Source: an uncultured Endozoicomonas sp. (lineage in GTDB: Bacteria > Pseudomonadota > Gammaproteobacteria > Pseudomonadales > Endozoicomonadaceae). From it: a stretch of DNA of 44,812 bases. The translations under genes were made by a program, and so were the position numbers. Of the stretch, positions 18,020 through 27,865 are shown piece by piece; positions within the stretch are counted from its first letter, which is position 1, and each line of letters starts with the position of its first letter. Location: positions 1 through 44,812 of the forward strand of contig NZ_CANMAO010000032.1 of assembly GCF_947495845.1 (NCBI RefSeq), written 5' to 3'. The notes beneath the pieces are model-generated. The model was not told where the DNA came from. It was given only the letters and a program-made list of their open reading frames with translations, and searched no databases.

Positions 18020-18768
18020 TCGATGATGACTGGTCCGTGGGATGAAAACGCCTGGCCTTTATAAATGCCGCCATTCAGTACACGGTGGCGCATTCCCGGG
18101 GTGATAATCTGATAATCAACGCGCATGCCGTTGTTTTCATCACGGGCAGCGTTATCTTTCCACCAGCTGTATTTGCCCGCTTCACGATCCACTTCGCGAT
18201 ACGCATCAAAGAAGCCCATGTCACCAAGCAAGCCTTCCATCCAGCCACGTTCAGCCTGATTGAAGCCAGAAATTTCCTGTGCGTCACGCCAGTTAGTCAC
18301 ATCAATTTTACGGTGCGCAATGTTCCAGGTGCCACTCATAATAAACTCACGGCGCTTACGGCGCTGTTTACTTAAGTGATGGGAGTAACCATCAAGGAAT
18401 CGATATTTGAAATTAAGGCTGTCGTCGTCTGTTGCTTCAGGCACAAACAAGCTGACAATACTAATCTTGTCAAAATCTGCCTGCAGATATCGGCCGGTCT
18501 CATCCATCTCCGGAAAGCCCAGACCACTGATGATCGCTTTGGGCGCCTGACGGGTATAAATAGCAACACCGCCTTTATCCTGGCGATTGTAACCACTGAA
18601 TGCATAGACAAAATAGCCATCAAGGAAATACTGATCCTCGATCACCTGCTCATCTTCTCGAGTGTCCTGAAGGCAGATCAGATCTGCGTCCTGCTCCACG
18701 AGCCAGTCAAATAGACCGTTCTCCCGTGCACTCTTAATGCCTTCACAATTTAAACTGATAACTCTCAT
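17995..18768 (-). CDS. crc: Catabolite repression control protein Crc
   Basis: Crc acts with Hfq to block translation of catabolic mRNAs carrying A-rich CA motifs; it has the exonuclease III fold but no nuclease activity. The 257-aa length and N-terminus MRVISLNCEGIKSA match pseudomonad Crc, as do GRYLQADFDK and the HHLSKQRRKRREFI region. Exonuclease III active-site positions are altered: the GDxN catalytic motif reads GTWN, and the C-terminal SDH motif reads SSHGPV. These losses, and the location beside pyrE and rph as in Pseudomonas, favour Crc over an active xthA product. An A-rich Crc/Hfq-type motif is seen before the gene at 39117. Confidence 0.88.
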   Translation of the reverse strand: MRVISLNCEGIKSARENGLFDWLVEQDADLICLQDTREDEQVIEDQYFLDGYFVYAFSGYNRQDKGGVAIYTRQAPKAIISGLGFPEMDETGRYLQADFDKISIVSLFVPEATDDDSLNFKYRFLDGYSHHLSKQRRKRREFIMSGTWNIAHRKIDVTNWRDAQEISGFNQAERGWMEGLLGDMGFFDAYREVDREAGKYSWWKDNAARDENNGMRVDYQIITPGMRHRVLNGGIYKGQAFSSHGPVIIDYDWELGM

Positions 18769-19264
18769 CGACTACACCTTGTCTGCACGCAATCTCGCGC
18801 TGACTTAATCTTGTTCTCGGCGAATCAGTAGCCGGGAAAACAGATCACTATAGACGACGACCGTCTATAGTACTAAATCTGACCTGAAAAACATAACCAA
18901 AGACTTATATAAGCTGAGGCGAACGACATTTAGCGTCTTATTTTTCAGGAATACGGCTACTTAACCGGAATTAACTCTGCTCAACTGTACGACAAAGTAA
19001 GTAAGAGCCTGCACCTATTATAAGGCAAGAACAGGAATCTTCTTGTACGGTTAAGCACAGAATTTTTTAGAATTCTATCGCGCGAATAATAACGACTTAT
19101 CGCCACTATGTTTATCCGCATAAATGCGACTCACATCGTGCCAGATCAACGGACTCACGGCCTCAGACTTGGCAATTACCGCAATATTGCACTAAGCAAA
19201 GCCGATTTATTGGTATAAAATGAAGTTCTTTACTCGAAAATAAACATCAGGACAGGATAAACCG
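18769..19264. other. Crc/pyrE divergent intergenic region
   Basis: No gene is supported in these 496 bp. It contains the AGACG palindrome at 18848-18870, an AT-rich stretch with the small inverted repeat AGAATT-TTTT-AGAATTCT-like sequence near 19060, and a TATAAA at 19216-19221 that may be the pyrE -10. No tRNA or clear small RNA was recognised. Confidence 0.5.
18848..18870. promoter_or_regulatory. Palindrome CTATAGACG-N5-CGTCTATAG, possible operator
   Basis: The 9-bp arms (18848-18856 and 18862-18870) are perfect around a 5-nt centre. This is the longer twin of the palindrome at 309-327; the AGACG/CGTCT core and the 5-nt spacing are the same. It lies about 80 bp upstream of the crc start, consistent with an operator for a TetR-type regulator acting on crc or on the pyrE side. 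The regulator is unknown. Confidence 0.4.
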
Positions 19265-19906
19265 ATGCAACAGTACCAAAAAGAATTTCTGGATTTCGCC
19301 ATTCAACAGGAAGTTCTTCGCTTTGGTGAGTTCACCCTGAAGTCTGGCCGTCAGTCTCCGTATTTCTTCAATGCCGGCCTGTTTAACTCTGGAGAGGCCA
19401 TCAGTAAGCTTGGCCGCTTCTATGCTGAGGCCATTGTTAATGCTGGCTTAGCGTTTGATCTTCTGTTTGGCCCTGCTTACAAAGGCATTCCACTGGCAAC
19501 AGCGACCGCTGTAGCGCTTTATGAGCACCATGGCATCAACACCCCTTGGTGCTTTAACCGCAAAGAAGCCAAAGATCATGGTGAGGGCGGTAATATTGTT
19601 GGGGCTCCACTGGCGGGACGTGTTGCTATTGTGGACGATGTCATCACCGCAGGTACCGCTATCCGCGAAGTCATGGACATTATCAACAATACCGACGCGA
19701 AACCTGCCGCTGTTATTGTGGCCATGGATCGTCAAGAAAAGGGGCAGGGTGATTTGTCAGCGATTCAAGAAGTTGAACGTGATTTCCAAATTCCGGTTTT
19801 GAGTGTTGTATCTCTCACCGACTTGCTGGAGTATAGTGAGAATCATCCAGAAATCCGTCGCCATGCGCCGGACATTAAAGCATACCGAGACCGTTACGGT
19901 GTATGA
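19265..19906 (+). CDS. pyrE: Orotate phosphoribosyltransferase
   Basis: PyrE joins orotate to PRPP to form OMP in pyrimidine synthesis. The 213-aa protein has the standard N-terminus ([17 protein letters not shown]) and [11 protein letters not shown]. The PRPP-binding motif [13 protein letters not shown] is at about 119-131. AGGA about nine bases upstream supports the ATG. Its stop overlaps the start of the next gene by 4 bp (ATGA), so the two are translationally coupled. Confidence 0.97.
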   Translation: MQQYQKEFLDFAIQQEVLRFGEFTLKSGRQSPYFFNAGLFNSGEAISKLGRFYAEAIVNAGLAFDLLFGPAYKGIPLATATAVALYEHHGINTPWCFNRKEAKDHGEGGNIVGAPLAGRVAIVDDVITAGTAIREVMDIINNTDAKPAAVIVAMDRQEKGQGDLSAIQEVERDFQIPVLSVVSLTDLLEYSENHPEIRRHAPDIKAYRDRYGV

Positions 19907-20841
19907 GCACTAAACTTCCTTCGCTTATCTTCTTAGCTTCATTTTCTATGGTCACTGCTTTTCCAGCAGTGGCTCAAAACCTTTACAAATACAGAAATCA
20001 TGAAGGCGTGACGGTAATCTCTTCCGTCATGCCCAGTGACTTGGTAAATCAAGGGTACACAGTTCTCGACAAAAACGGGCGGATTGCTGAAATAGTCCCC
20101 CCAAGCATGACCTCCGCACAGAAGGTCCAGCTGGATCACCTCGAAAAGCAGCGGGAAAAACAAGCTCGCCAAGACGAGATGGATAAAGAGCTACTGGTTT
20201 TGTACGGTTCTGCGGATGAGATTCTGGCCGTTATGAACAGGAAACTCGGTGAGCTTGACCTGAAACTGAAAGAGCTTGGCAACCTTCAAGTGATCACCGG
20301 AAATAATATTCAGGTTAAACAACGGCAGATAGAAAAAGCCGGAGACAAAGCACCTGACTATTTACAGGAAGAGCTCGATAATCTAAACGCCCAGAATCTG
20401 GATTATGAAAAAAGAGCAAAAGGCCTGAAGGAGGAACAAGCCCTTCTTAAAGAGCAGTACACCGCCTCTGCTGCCCGCTTCAAAAAGTTGAATCGCAACA
20501 TCAGCCTCGAATCCATTCCTGCTGTAAGCCGTGATCAGGTTGAAGGGCAGTGGCGAATTCGCGAGGATGTGGCTATTGACTGGAATCTCGATCCAAGCGG
20601 TTCTTTTGATTCTTTCTACCAAGAGTTGGGTAGCTATGCCACCGAAAAAAACTTTGGTACCTGGCAGCTGACCAATAATCAAATCATCCTGATGATTGAT
20701 AAGAAAGAGAATAAGGATTCACTGGGTGGGCAAACTAGCAGGCGGGTCGCTGAGGAACGACGCATTCAGATTATTAATGCCACTGAGTCCGAGTTACAGA
20801 TACTGATGGACGGGAAAGAAGTCAGCTTGAACCGGTCTTAG
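19903..20841 (+). CDS. Periplasmic DUF4124 domain protein with coiled coil
   Basis: This 312-aa exported protein has a signal peptide at residues 1-24, ending near PAVAQ. A DUF4124-like segment follows ([19 protein letters not shown], ~25-43). A long charged helical coiled-coil stretch covers ~75-195, and a beta-rich C-terminal domain ([16 protein letters not shown] to the end) looks like a small lipocalin-like or DUF fold. The function is unknown; a cell-envelope role is likely from export and fold. It is translationally coupled to pyrE. A similarly placed DUF4124 protein in relatives is a plausible comparison. Confidence 0.75.
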   Translation: MSTKLPSLIFLASFSMVTAFPAVAQNLYKYRNHEGVTVISSVMPSDLVNQGYTVLDKNGRIAEIVPPSMTSAQKVQLDHLEKQREKQARQDEMDKELLVLYGSADEILAVMNRKLGELDLKLKELGNLQVITGNNIQVKQRQIEKAGDKAPDYLQEELDNLNAQNLDYEKRAKGLKEEQALLKEQYTASAARFKKLNRNISLESIPAVSRDQVEGQWRIREDVAIDWNLDPSGSFDSFYQELGSYATEKNFGTWQLTNNQIILMIDKKENKDSLGGQTSRRVAEERRIQIINATESELQILMDGKEVSLNRS

Positions 20842-20902
20842 AAGCTGTTCACAATCTTTCTGCGAGCTGCAAACGATCATGAACACCTTCTTAAAAACAC
20901 GT

Positions 20903-20927
20903 CAGGGCTTTTGTGTAAAAAGCCCTG
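20903..20927. terminator. Terminator hairpin between convergent genes
   Basis: The arms CAGGGCTTTT (20903-20912) and AAAAGCCCTG (20918-20927) are perfect 10-bp complements. The T and A runs on both strands suit bidirectional termination between the DUF4124 gene and slmA. Confidence 0.8.
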
Positions 20928-20933
20928 CGCTTT

Positions 20934-21524
20934 TCATCGAAATGATGCTTCAGAAATCATTACCCACTGATCAGCCCAGTTCTCGGTCGGCAGTCGTTTA
21001 AATTCACTACGTACATACTGAACGATTCGGCCTTCTGCAGCAGCCAGCATCAGGTTGGCTGTTACACTGACTGTCATACGTGTTCGGACGCCTTCTTTCA
21101 TTTCTGCTTCACGCAACGTCTGCTTAAGCTGCGTTTCCAGGCGATCAAACAACTGAATCACTCGCTGACGCAAGCGATCGGTTTCTCCCGCCAGAGCATC
21201 GCCAGTGAGAATCCGGGTAAGGCCAGCATTTTTCTCACAAAAGCCCAGAAGCAGCCGCAGCATCTTCTCACACTTGACGGAAACACTCTGTTCTTCCGCA
21301 AGAATCAGGGTAATTCTGGAAAACAGGGCTTCTTCGATAAACTCGATCAACCCTTCAAACATTTTCGCCTTGCTGGGAAAATGCCGGTAAAGCGCAGCTT
21401 CAGAGACCCCCACCTCTTTAGCCAGTGCCGATGTGGTAATCCGGGTGCCCGGAGCCGTTTCCAGCATGTGCGCCAGGGCTTCGAGAATCTGCTGTTTGCG
21501 AGAAATTTTCTGAGACATATCCAT
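20934..21524 (-). CDS. slmA: Nucleoid occlusion factor SlmA (TetR family)
   Basis: SlmA is a TetR-fold DNA-binding protein that blocks FtsZ ring formation over the chromosome. The 196-aa length is right. The helix-turn-helix lies at ~28-52 (ITTSALAKEVGVSEAALYRHFPSK), followed by the SlmA-typical MFEGLIEFIEEALFSRI. The C-terminal helix bears ENWADQWVM. It is the last gene of the coaBC-dut-argB-slmA block, only 9 bp after argB. Two ATGs two codons apart compete as start. Confidence 0.93.
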   Translation of the reverse strand: MDMSQKISRKQQILEALAHMLETAPGTRITTSALAKEVGVSEAALYRHFPSKAKMFEGLIEFIEEALFSRITLILAEEQSVSVKCEKMLRLLLGFCEKNAGLTRILTGDALAGETDRLRQRVIQLFDRLETQLKQTLREAEMKEGVRTRMTVSVTANLMLAAAEGRIVQYVRSEFKRLPTENWADQWVMISEASFR

Positions 21525-21533
21525 TATGAAGTA

Positions 21534-22457
<924 letters not shown>

Positions 22458-22520
22458 TTACTATTTTTCTGTCTTGGCTGATCTAACAGGCTGAATGAAC
22501 AGCCCGCTTCAACAATATGC

Positions 22521-22976
22521 TCAGTGCGTGCCAGAGTGCCCAAACCCACCAGCACCACGATCACTCTCTTCAAAGCTCTCAACAATTTCCAGCGTTGCCT
22601 GAACCACAGGCACCAGAATCAGCTGAGCAATACGTTCACCGGGCTGGATGGTGAATGTAGTATTGCCACGATTCCAACAGGAAACCATTAACTGCCCCTG
22701 ATAATCAGAGTCAATCAAACCCACCAGATTACCGAGCACAATACCATGCTTATGACCAAGGCCGGAGCGAGGAAGAATCATGGCCGCTAGAGCAGGGTCT
22801 TCAATATGAATCGCCATGCCCGTTGGTAGCAGTTGGGTTTGACCCGGCTCAAGGGTTAATGGCTCATCCACGCAAGCGCGGAGATCAATCCCTGCAGAAC
22901 CTTCCGTCGCGTGTGCTGGCAACGGAAATTCAGTGCCCAGGCGCGGATCAAGAATGCGGGTTTTTACTGTTCTCAT
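22521..22976 (-). CDS. dut: Deoxyuridine 5'-triphosphate nucleotidohydrolase (dUTPase)
   Basis: This enzyme hydrolyses dUTP to dUMP, keeping uracil out of DNA and feeding dTMP synthesis. The 151-aa trimeric-type enzyme shows the five motifs: [35 protein letters not shown] with its catalytic Asp, ERIAQLI, and the C-terminal [10 protein letters not shown]. It begins only 4 bp after the coaBC stop, as in most gammaproteobacteria. Confidence 0.97.
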   Translation of the reverse strand: MRTVKTRILDPRLGTEFPLPAHATEGSAGIDLRACVDEPLTLEPGQTQLLPTGMAIHIEDPALAAMILPRSGLGHKHGIVLGNLVGLIDSDYQGQLMVSCWNRGNTTFTIQPGERIAQLILVPVVQATLEIVESFEESDRGAGGFGHSGTH

Positions 22977-22980
22977 GGAG

Positions 22981-24228
22981 TCAGCTCCCTATGGATTCAT
23001 TGGTTTCATTCTGCGCTTTCCATTTCCGGAAGCGCCGGGCGACGATTTGCAGCAATTTTCGGGAAACCACTTTCTTGGACGCCCTTGGTAGCGGTTCTTC
23101 CAGCTCTTCACCGATCACGGTCACTTCATTGCTTTGGCTGCCAAAGCCGATTTCGCTGTCGCTTACATCGTTTGCCACGACCAGATTCAACTTCTTGCGC
23201 CGCATTTTGTCTGCAGCGTAACCCAGCACATTGTGCGTTTCAGCGGCAAAGCCCACCACAAAAGGCGGTTTCTCTGTACCGGTCACAGAAGCAATAATAT
23301 CAGGGTTACGCACCAAGCGGAGTTCCAGCATTTCTCCACTGTTCTCTGCGTCTTTTTTGATTTTCTCTTTAGCAACCTCGGCCGGACGATAATCGCTCAC
23401 CGCCGCGCAACCGATGAAAATATCCACTTCGTTCAGATGGTCGTGAACCACCTGATGCATATCCCGGGCACTGACGACATCAATGCGTTTAACCCGTTCA
23501 GGCGTATCAAGATGCACCGGACCACTGACCAGTGTCACCGTCGCACCGGCTTCAATGGCCGCTTCGGCAATGGCAAAGCCCATCTTTCCAGAGCTGTGAT
23601 TGGAGATGTAGCGAACCGGGTCAATATCTTCCCGAGTGCCACCAGCCGTGACCATTACGCGCAGACCGGAAAGAATATCATGAGTGAAGAGCTCCGAGGT
23701 TTTCTCAACAATGACTTCAGGGTCGAGCATTCGACCAGGGCCAATATCACCGCACGCCTGAAAACCATCATCAGGGCCAAACAATTTTATACCGCGCTCC
23801 AGCAGTTCGTCGCGATTCTCCTGCGTCACGCTATCTCGCCACATGCCTTGATTCATGGCCGGCGCCAAACAAATCGGTGCGCTGGTTGCCAGGCATAGTG
23901 TGGTTAGCAAATCATCCGCATGGCCTCCAGCCAGACGAGCCATAAAATCAGCCGTGGCCGGCGCCACCAGAATAACATCCGCCCAACGAGCCAGTTCAAT
24001 ATGCCCCATGCCGGCTTCGGCTTTGGTGTCCAGCAGATCGAGATGCACCGGATTGTGAGAGAGCGCTTGCATGGTTAATGGAGTAATAAACTCACAGGCG
24101 GCCTTGGTCATCACCACCCGAACATCCGCACCCAGCTTACCCAGATGCCTGACCAGTTCAGCACTTTTGTAAGCGGCAATGCCCCCGGTAACACCCAGAA
24201 CAATGCGTTTGTTGCTTAGCTGCTGCAT
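22981..24228 (-). CDS. coaBC: Bifunctional phosphopantothenoylcysteine decarboxylase / PPC synthetase
   Basis: CoaBC carries out two steps of coenzyme A synthesis. The FMN-dependent CoaC domain (~1-185) has [14 protein letters not shown] and the substrate motif APAMNQGMW. The CoaB domain (~190-405) has [25 protein letters not shown] and a Lys-rich KEKIKKD loop. At 415 aa it is slightly longer than usual because of an extra charged C-terminal tail. It is first in the coaBC-dut-argB-slmA transcription unit and divergent from radC. Confidence 0.97.
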   Translation of the reverse strand: MQQLSNKRIVLGVTGGIAAYKSAELVRHLGKLGADVRVVMTKAACEFITPLTMQALSHNPVHLDLLDTKAEAGMGHIELARWADVILVAPATADFMARLAGGHADDLLTTLCLATSAPICLAPAMNQGMWRDSVTQENRDELLERGIKLFGPDDGFQACGDIGPGRMLDPEVIVEKTSELFTHDILSGLRVMVTAGGTREDIDPVRYISNHSSGKMGFAIAEAAIEAGATVTLVSGPVHLDTPERVKRIDVVSARDMHQVVHDHLNEVDIFIGCAAVSDYRPAEVAKEKIKKDAENSGEMLELRLVRNPDIIASVTGTEKPPFVVGFAAETHNVLGYAADKMRRKKLNLVVANDVSDSEIGFGSQSNEVTVIGEELEEPLPRASKKVVSRKLLQIVARRFRKWKAQNETNESIGS

Positions 24229-24292
24229 AAGTTGCCAATTTCCTTGGGGAATTAAGTGAGCGTTTCTTTGTCTGAATGGTTATTGGCTCACG

Positions 24293-25012
24293 TTGAAATC
24301 GTTAAACCACCATCATAACAGTGAACGCCAAACGGATATAACTCCTAATGGTTGGAGAAATGCTTTGCTACCCCGAGAGAAAATGATGAGTCTTGGCGCT
24401 TCTGCACTCACAGAGACAGAGCTGCTGGCCATACTTCTGCGAACAGGCTGTCAGGGTTTGAACGTTTTAGACCTGTCTGCACAGTTGCTTAGCCAATTCA
24501 AAGGACTGAACGGGTTGCTGACCACGGAGCACCAAGAGCTGGTTGCTATTAAAGGGCTTGGGCCTGCCAAAGCCACCCAACTCAGCGCCATATTAGAGAT
24601 GTGTCGTCGAGTGCTGAACCAGAAACTGGCAAAGTCTGACGTTATTACCAGCCCGAATTCAACTCGAGAGTATTTACAACTCCATTTTCAAGGGTTGGAG
24701 CGTGAAGTGATGGCGTGCCTGTTTCTGGATACCCGGCATCGAATCATTGCGCTGGAAACCCTGTTTCAAGGGACGTTGAACTCAGCAACCGTGCATCCAC
24801 GGGAAGTGGTGAAGAAAGCACTGTCACTGAACGCCTCATCTCTGATTTTGTGCCACAACCATCCTTCCGGTGACCCTGAACCGAGTCAGGCTGATATCCA
24901 AATTACACAAACGTTAAAAGAGGCACTTCAACTTGTGGATATTGACGTTCTGGATCACATGATCGTGGGGCAGGGCGAAATTCTCTCGATGGCAGAGCAT
25001 GGATTAATCTGA
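24293..25012 (+). CDS. radC: DNA repair protein RadC (JAMM/MPN domain)
   Basis: RadC-family proteins carry a JAMM metalloprotease-like fold; the exact repair role is unresolved. The 239-aa protein has a helix-hairpin-helix-like region (VAIKGLGPAKATQL, ~82-95) and the JAMM motif LCHNHPSGDPEPSQAD (~187-202), with all metal ligands present. The start is uncertain. The TTG at 24293 is the best in-frame choice before the conserved LLPREKMMSLGA, but no clear Shine-Dalgarno precedes it. Its stop codon lies inside the hairpin that hosts the MITE. Confidence 0.93.
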   Translation: MKSLNHHHNSERQTDITPNGWRNALLPREKMMSLGASALTETELLAILLRTGCQGLNVLDLSAQLLSQFKGLNGLLTTEHQELVAIKGLGPAKATQLSAILEMCRRVLNQKLAKSDVITSPNSTREYLQLHFQGLEREVMACLFLDTRHRIIALETLFQGTLNSATVHPREVVKKALSLNASSLILCHNHPSGDPEPSQADIQITQTLKEALQLVDIDVLDHMIVGQGEILSMAEHGLI

Positions 25013-25301
25013 CTTCTGTAGGGTCTGTTGACGTTTCGTTGCGAGACTCAGTGACTCAGAAAAACGCCAAGCGCGAGAAAGGTTTGCGCCGTGCGTAGTC
25101 ATTCTACGCCAAGCAAGCCTGACAAAGCGGGTGGCGTTTTTCTGAGTCACCCAAAGGGCGGATCAGGGCGCCCCTATCCCGTCGTTCCAGCATCTTGAAA
25201 GGCAATAAGCATTCCTGCGATGCTGCGCCTAGTTATAGGAGCGCCCTGATCCGCTGAGCACGCAACGAAACGTCAACAGACCCTAATAAACAGAAGTCAG
25301 A
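25008..25301. repeat. Host hairpin split by the MITE (radC/engB convergent region)
   Basis: A 12-bp inverted repeat, TCTGACTTCTGT (25008-25019) and ACAGAAGTCAGA (25290-25301), brackets the element. If one TA and the element are removed, the two arms face each other across a 5-nt loop between radC and engB. This shows the mobile element entered the loop of a pre-existing hairpin. Confidence 0.8.
25019..25285. mobile_element. MITE-like element, 263 bp with 23-bp perfect terminal inverted repeats and TA duplication
   Basis: The terminal inverted repeats 25021-25043 and 25261-25283 (beginning GGGTCTGTTGACG) are identical over 23 bp and flanked by TA on both sides, as expected of IS630/Tc1-mariner-type insertion. 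Two further long stems lie inside: 25051-25069 with 25132-25150 (19 bp, perfect) and 25158-25177 with 25235-25254 (19 of 20). A small hairpin GCGTAG-TCATT-CTACGC lies at the tip of the first. There is no coding capacity, so mobility would depend on a transposase elsewhere. Confidence 0.88.
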
Positions 25302-25310
25302 CTTTGAAGA

Positions 25311-25997
25311 TCACTCTTCTGTATCAACAAAAGGCTCTTCGCCTTCCATATCACCAAACACATCTTCTTCTGGCGCTAAAAACCATTCATCCAGTTTCAT
25401 GGATAACTGATCCACACCAGTTTTCTTCAAAGAAGAGAAGAGCTGAATGCTTACCTGTGGAAAACGTGACAGATCGTTGCGCAGCTTGTTTAGCTCCTGC
25501 TTCGCAGCACCGGATTTCAGTTTGTCGGACTTAGTGAGCAAAATGTGCAGCGGCAGGTTGGCGCTGACACTCCAGTTGAGCATCATCTGGTCAAACTCTT
25601 TCATTGGGTGACGAATGTCCATCAACAAAACCAAGCCCACCAGCGCTTCACGGCGCTCCAGGTAATCGGTCATGTGATGCTGCCACTCTTTCTTCATGGC
25701 CTCTGGCACTTTGGCGAAGCCGTAGCCGGGTAAGTCCACCAGAAAGACGCCTTCCTGAACCTCAAAGAAATTGAGAAGTTGCGTTCGCCCCGGCGTTTTA
25801 CTGGTTCGAGCCAGTTTGTTGGAGCCTGTCAGTGCGTTCAGTGCGCTGGATTTACCGGCATTGGAGCGGCCCGCAAAGGCCACTTCCCGACCTTCATTTT
25901 CCGGGCATTGACTAAGCTTGGCCGCACTCTTAAAAAAGGTGGCCTTGCGATAGTTTATTGATTCTATAGGAGGATTCGTGTCGCTCATGGGCTTCAT
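25311..25997 (-). CDS. engB: Ribosome biogenesis GTPase EngB (YihA)
   Basis: This essential GTPase acts in 50S ribosome assembly. The 228-aa protein has G1 [12 protein letters not shown] (~42-53), a G2/switch region [12 protein letters not shown]3 [11 protein letters not shown] and G4 LTKSDKLK. An acidic C-terminal tail of about 20 residues ([19 protein letters not shown]) extends beyond the usual end. A second ATG three codons in may be the real start. It is divergent from the cytochrome c4 gene, matching the Pseudomonas arrangement. Confidence 0.95.
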   Translation of the reverse strand: MKPMSDTNPPIESINYRKATFFKSAAKLSQCPENEGREVAFAGRSNAGKSSALNALTGSNKLARTSKTPGRTQLLNFFEVQEGVFLVDLPGYGFAKVPEAMKKEWQHHMTDYLERREALVGLVLLMDIRHPMKEFDQMMLNWSVSANLPLHILLTKSDKLKSGAAKQELNKLRNDLSRFPQVSIQLFSSLKKTGVDQLSMKLDEWFLAPEEDVFGDMEGEEPFVDTEE

Positions 25998-26244
25998 AGG
26001 TTCCGGAAAGTAGCCAAAAATAAGGCTGCAATTGGTTCTGGCTGTACCGGTTGCCGGTTGAGTAGTTTATACTATCGTCGTTCAAGGCACATGCTGTCAT
26101 GTCACCTGACGCAGAAACAGCCAATTGCAGTCGAGGGTTCTGCGAAGATTCGTTTCATTGTTAAGCTTGCTTTAATAAAAAGCCGCGTCAGGTCTGATGA
26201 ATAATAACAGCCATTTCAGGCAAATGCCGTAACTGGGTCGGGTA

Positions 26245-26850
26245 ATGAAAAAAATTATTCTCTCTCTGGTCGTTTCTTTGGGGGTAACAGGCATCGCCTT
26301 TGCCAAAGGAGATGCAGCTGCAGGTAAAGCAAAATCAGTCACTTGTTCCGCTTGCCATGGTGCTGCGGGCGTCAGTCCTGCACCGAACTGGCCAAATCTG
26401 GCGGGTCAGGGAGAACGCTACCTGGTCAAACAAATTACTGAAATTAAAGAAGGTGCTCGCTCGGTTCCTGAAATGGTACCGTTTGTTGGCGGGCTGACAG
26501 AACAAGATATCGAAGATCTCGCCGCATTTTATGCCAGCCAACCAGCGCCTAAGGGTGTTTCTGATCCAAAGTACACTTCTTTGGGTGAAGCGCTGTACCG
26601 TGGTGGTGATGCGAAAAAAGGCATTCCAGCCTGTTCCGCTTGTCACTCGCCAACAGGGCAAGGCAACTATCTGGCCGGTTACCCAATGCTGGCTGGGCAG
26701 AAACCCGATTACACCGCCAAGCAGTTGCGTGATCTTCGCGAAGGCGATCGCACCAACGATGGCGAGACTAAAATCATGAGAACCATCGCTGAGAAGATGA
26801 GTAACAAAGAAATCGAAGCGGTTTCCAACTACATTAGCGGCCTACGTTAA
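26245..26850 (+). CDS. Diheme cytochrome c4
   Basis: Cytochrome c4 is a periplasmic electron carrier that feeds terminal oxidases, in particular cbb3-type. The 201-aa precursor has a signal peptide at 1-20 ending IAFA. It contains two tandem cytochrome c domains, each with a CSACH heme site (near residues 34 and 131). Candidate axial methionines are in VPEMVPFVGG and AEKMSNKE. The dsbA gene for thiol oxidation follows downstream, as in Pseudomonas. Confidence 0.95.
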   Translation: MKKIILSLVVSLGVTGIAFAKGDAAAGKAKSVTCSACHGAAGVSPAPNWPNLAGQGERYLVKQITEIKEGARSVPEMVPFVGGLTEQDIEDLAAFYASQPAPKGVSDPKYTSLGEALYRGGDAKKGIPACSACHSPTGQGNYLAGYPMLAGQKPDYTAKQLRDLREGDRTNDGETKIMRTIAEKMSNKEIEAVSNYISGLR

Positions 26851-26860
26851 GGTTTGCGTC

Positions 26861-26894
26861 TTTACAGAAGTGGTTGAGTCACCACTTCTGTAAA
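26861..26894 (+). terminator. Hairpin after cytochrome c4
   Basis: The perfect 14-bp arms TTTACAGAAGTGGT (26861-26874) and ACCACTTCTGTAAA (26881-26894) flank a 6-nt loop, 11 bp after the stop. There is no long U-tract directly after the stem, so termination may be partial. Confidence 0.7.
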
Positions 26895-26989
26895 CCTCCC
26901 TTTTCTGTAAATAACGCCTCAATCTATTCCCTTTCAAAGTCCGCTTTTGTATTGTTTCTGCAAAATTACAAATAAAGCAGGACTACAGG

Positions 26990-27781
26990 ATGACCAAGAA
27001 AACGAAGGGAATTGCGGCAATCGTCGCCTTTCTGGTAGTTTCAATCGCTGCCGCCACATTCTTACTAAACGACAATAGCAGCAAACCCACCGTTGCTGTG
27101 ACTCAATCTGTTGAAGCACCAAATCAACATGCGTCACATGACCATTCTGAAGAAAAGCAGCCAAGTACGTCACAAGCAACAACTCAACCCTATTCACCTC
27201 TCTTATTCTCTGCCGGAAAAGATTATCGAGAACTGCCCGTGCCTGTGCAAACGGATGCAACGACAGAGCAAGTCGAAGTAGTTTCCGTATTCTGGTATGG
27301 CTGCCCACACTGCTATGCCCTTGAGCCTCAGCTGGATCGATGGAAACCAACCCTGCCCGGTGACGCGAAGTTCATCCGCACTCCGGGGTTCTTTTCCCCC
27401 AACCTTTGGCAAACCCATGCACGTCTTTACTATACTGTTCGCAGTATGGGGATTGAAGACAAAGTGCACGCTGGTATTTTCAATGAGATCCAGAACAGCC
27501 GTAACCTGTTAGGTGATGATGATGCCATGGCCGAGTTCCTGAACCGGGAATACGGTATCGAGGAGAGTGCATTTACCGAAGCGTACAAGTCCTTCGGCGT
27601 TAACAATCAGCTGCAACAGGCATTTTCTAAGCTGAAAGGCTACAACCTCAGTGGTGTCCCAGCGATTATCATTGATGGGCGTTACGTGGTTGAACCCGGT
27701 TTAGCCGGTTCTCTAAGCAACATGCCGGTGATTGCCGATTTTCTGATTCGGAAAGTTAAGCAGGATCGCAAGAGCTCCTGA
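26990..27781 (+). CDS. dsbA: Thiol:disulfide interchange protein DsbA, membrane-anchored form
   Basis: DsbA oxidises cysteine pairs in exported proteins. At 263 aa it is about 50 residues longer than E. coli DsbA. It has an N-terminal hydrophobic segment (~8-27) without an obvious cleavage site, then a low-complexity linker (~30-70) holding HASHDHSEE. The thioredoxin/DsbA domain follows with active site CPHC in FWYGCPHCYALEPQ (~104) and the cis-proline loop LSGVPAIII. The extension suggests tethering to the membrane rather than a free periplasmic protein. The gene order cytochrome c4-dsbA-phosphodiesterase is as in Pseudomonas. Confidence 0.93.
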   Translation: MTKKTKGIAAIVAFLVVSIAAATFLLNDNSSKPTVAVTQSVEAPNQHASHDHSEEKQPSTSQATTQPYSPLLFSAGKDYRELPVPVQTDATTEQVEVVSVFWYGCPHCYALEPQLDRWKPTLPGDAKFIRTPGFFSPNLWQTHARLYYTVRSMGIEDKVHAGIFNEIQNSRNLLGDDDAMAEFLNREYGIEESAFTEAYKSFGVNNQLQQAFSKLKGYNLSGVPAIIIDGRYVVEPGLAGSLSNMPVIADFLIRKVKQDRKSS

Positions 27782-27820
27782 TACGGCAAGCCCTGCACCC
27801 CAACAACTACTTAAGAAAAA

Positions 27821-27852
27821 GCCGGAACGCCCATAAACGTTCCGGTTTCTTT
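27821..27852 (+). terminator. Rho-independent terminator of dsbA
   Basis: The stem CCGGAACG / CGTTCCGG sits around an 8-nt loop, preceded by an A-rich run and followed by TTTCTTT. It lies about 50 bp after the dsbA stop. Confidence 0.85.
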
Positions 27853-27865
27853 AAGATGGGAGTGA

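Noticed and set aside
17995-18768. Active exonuclease III (xthA)
   Set aside because: Key catalytic residues are replaced and the gene context and length match Crc.
19187-19221. Complete pyrE promoter
   Set aside because: A TATAAA is present, but the nearest TTGCAC is about 21 bp or more away, so no -35/-10 pair of normal spacing could be supported.
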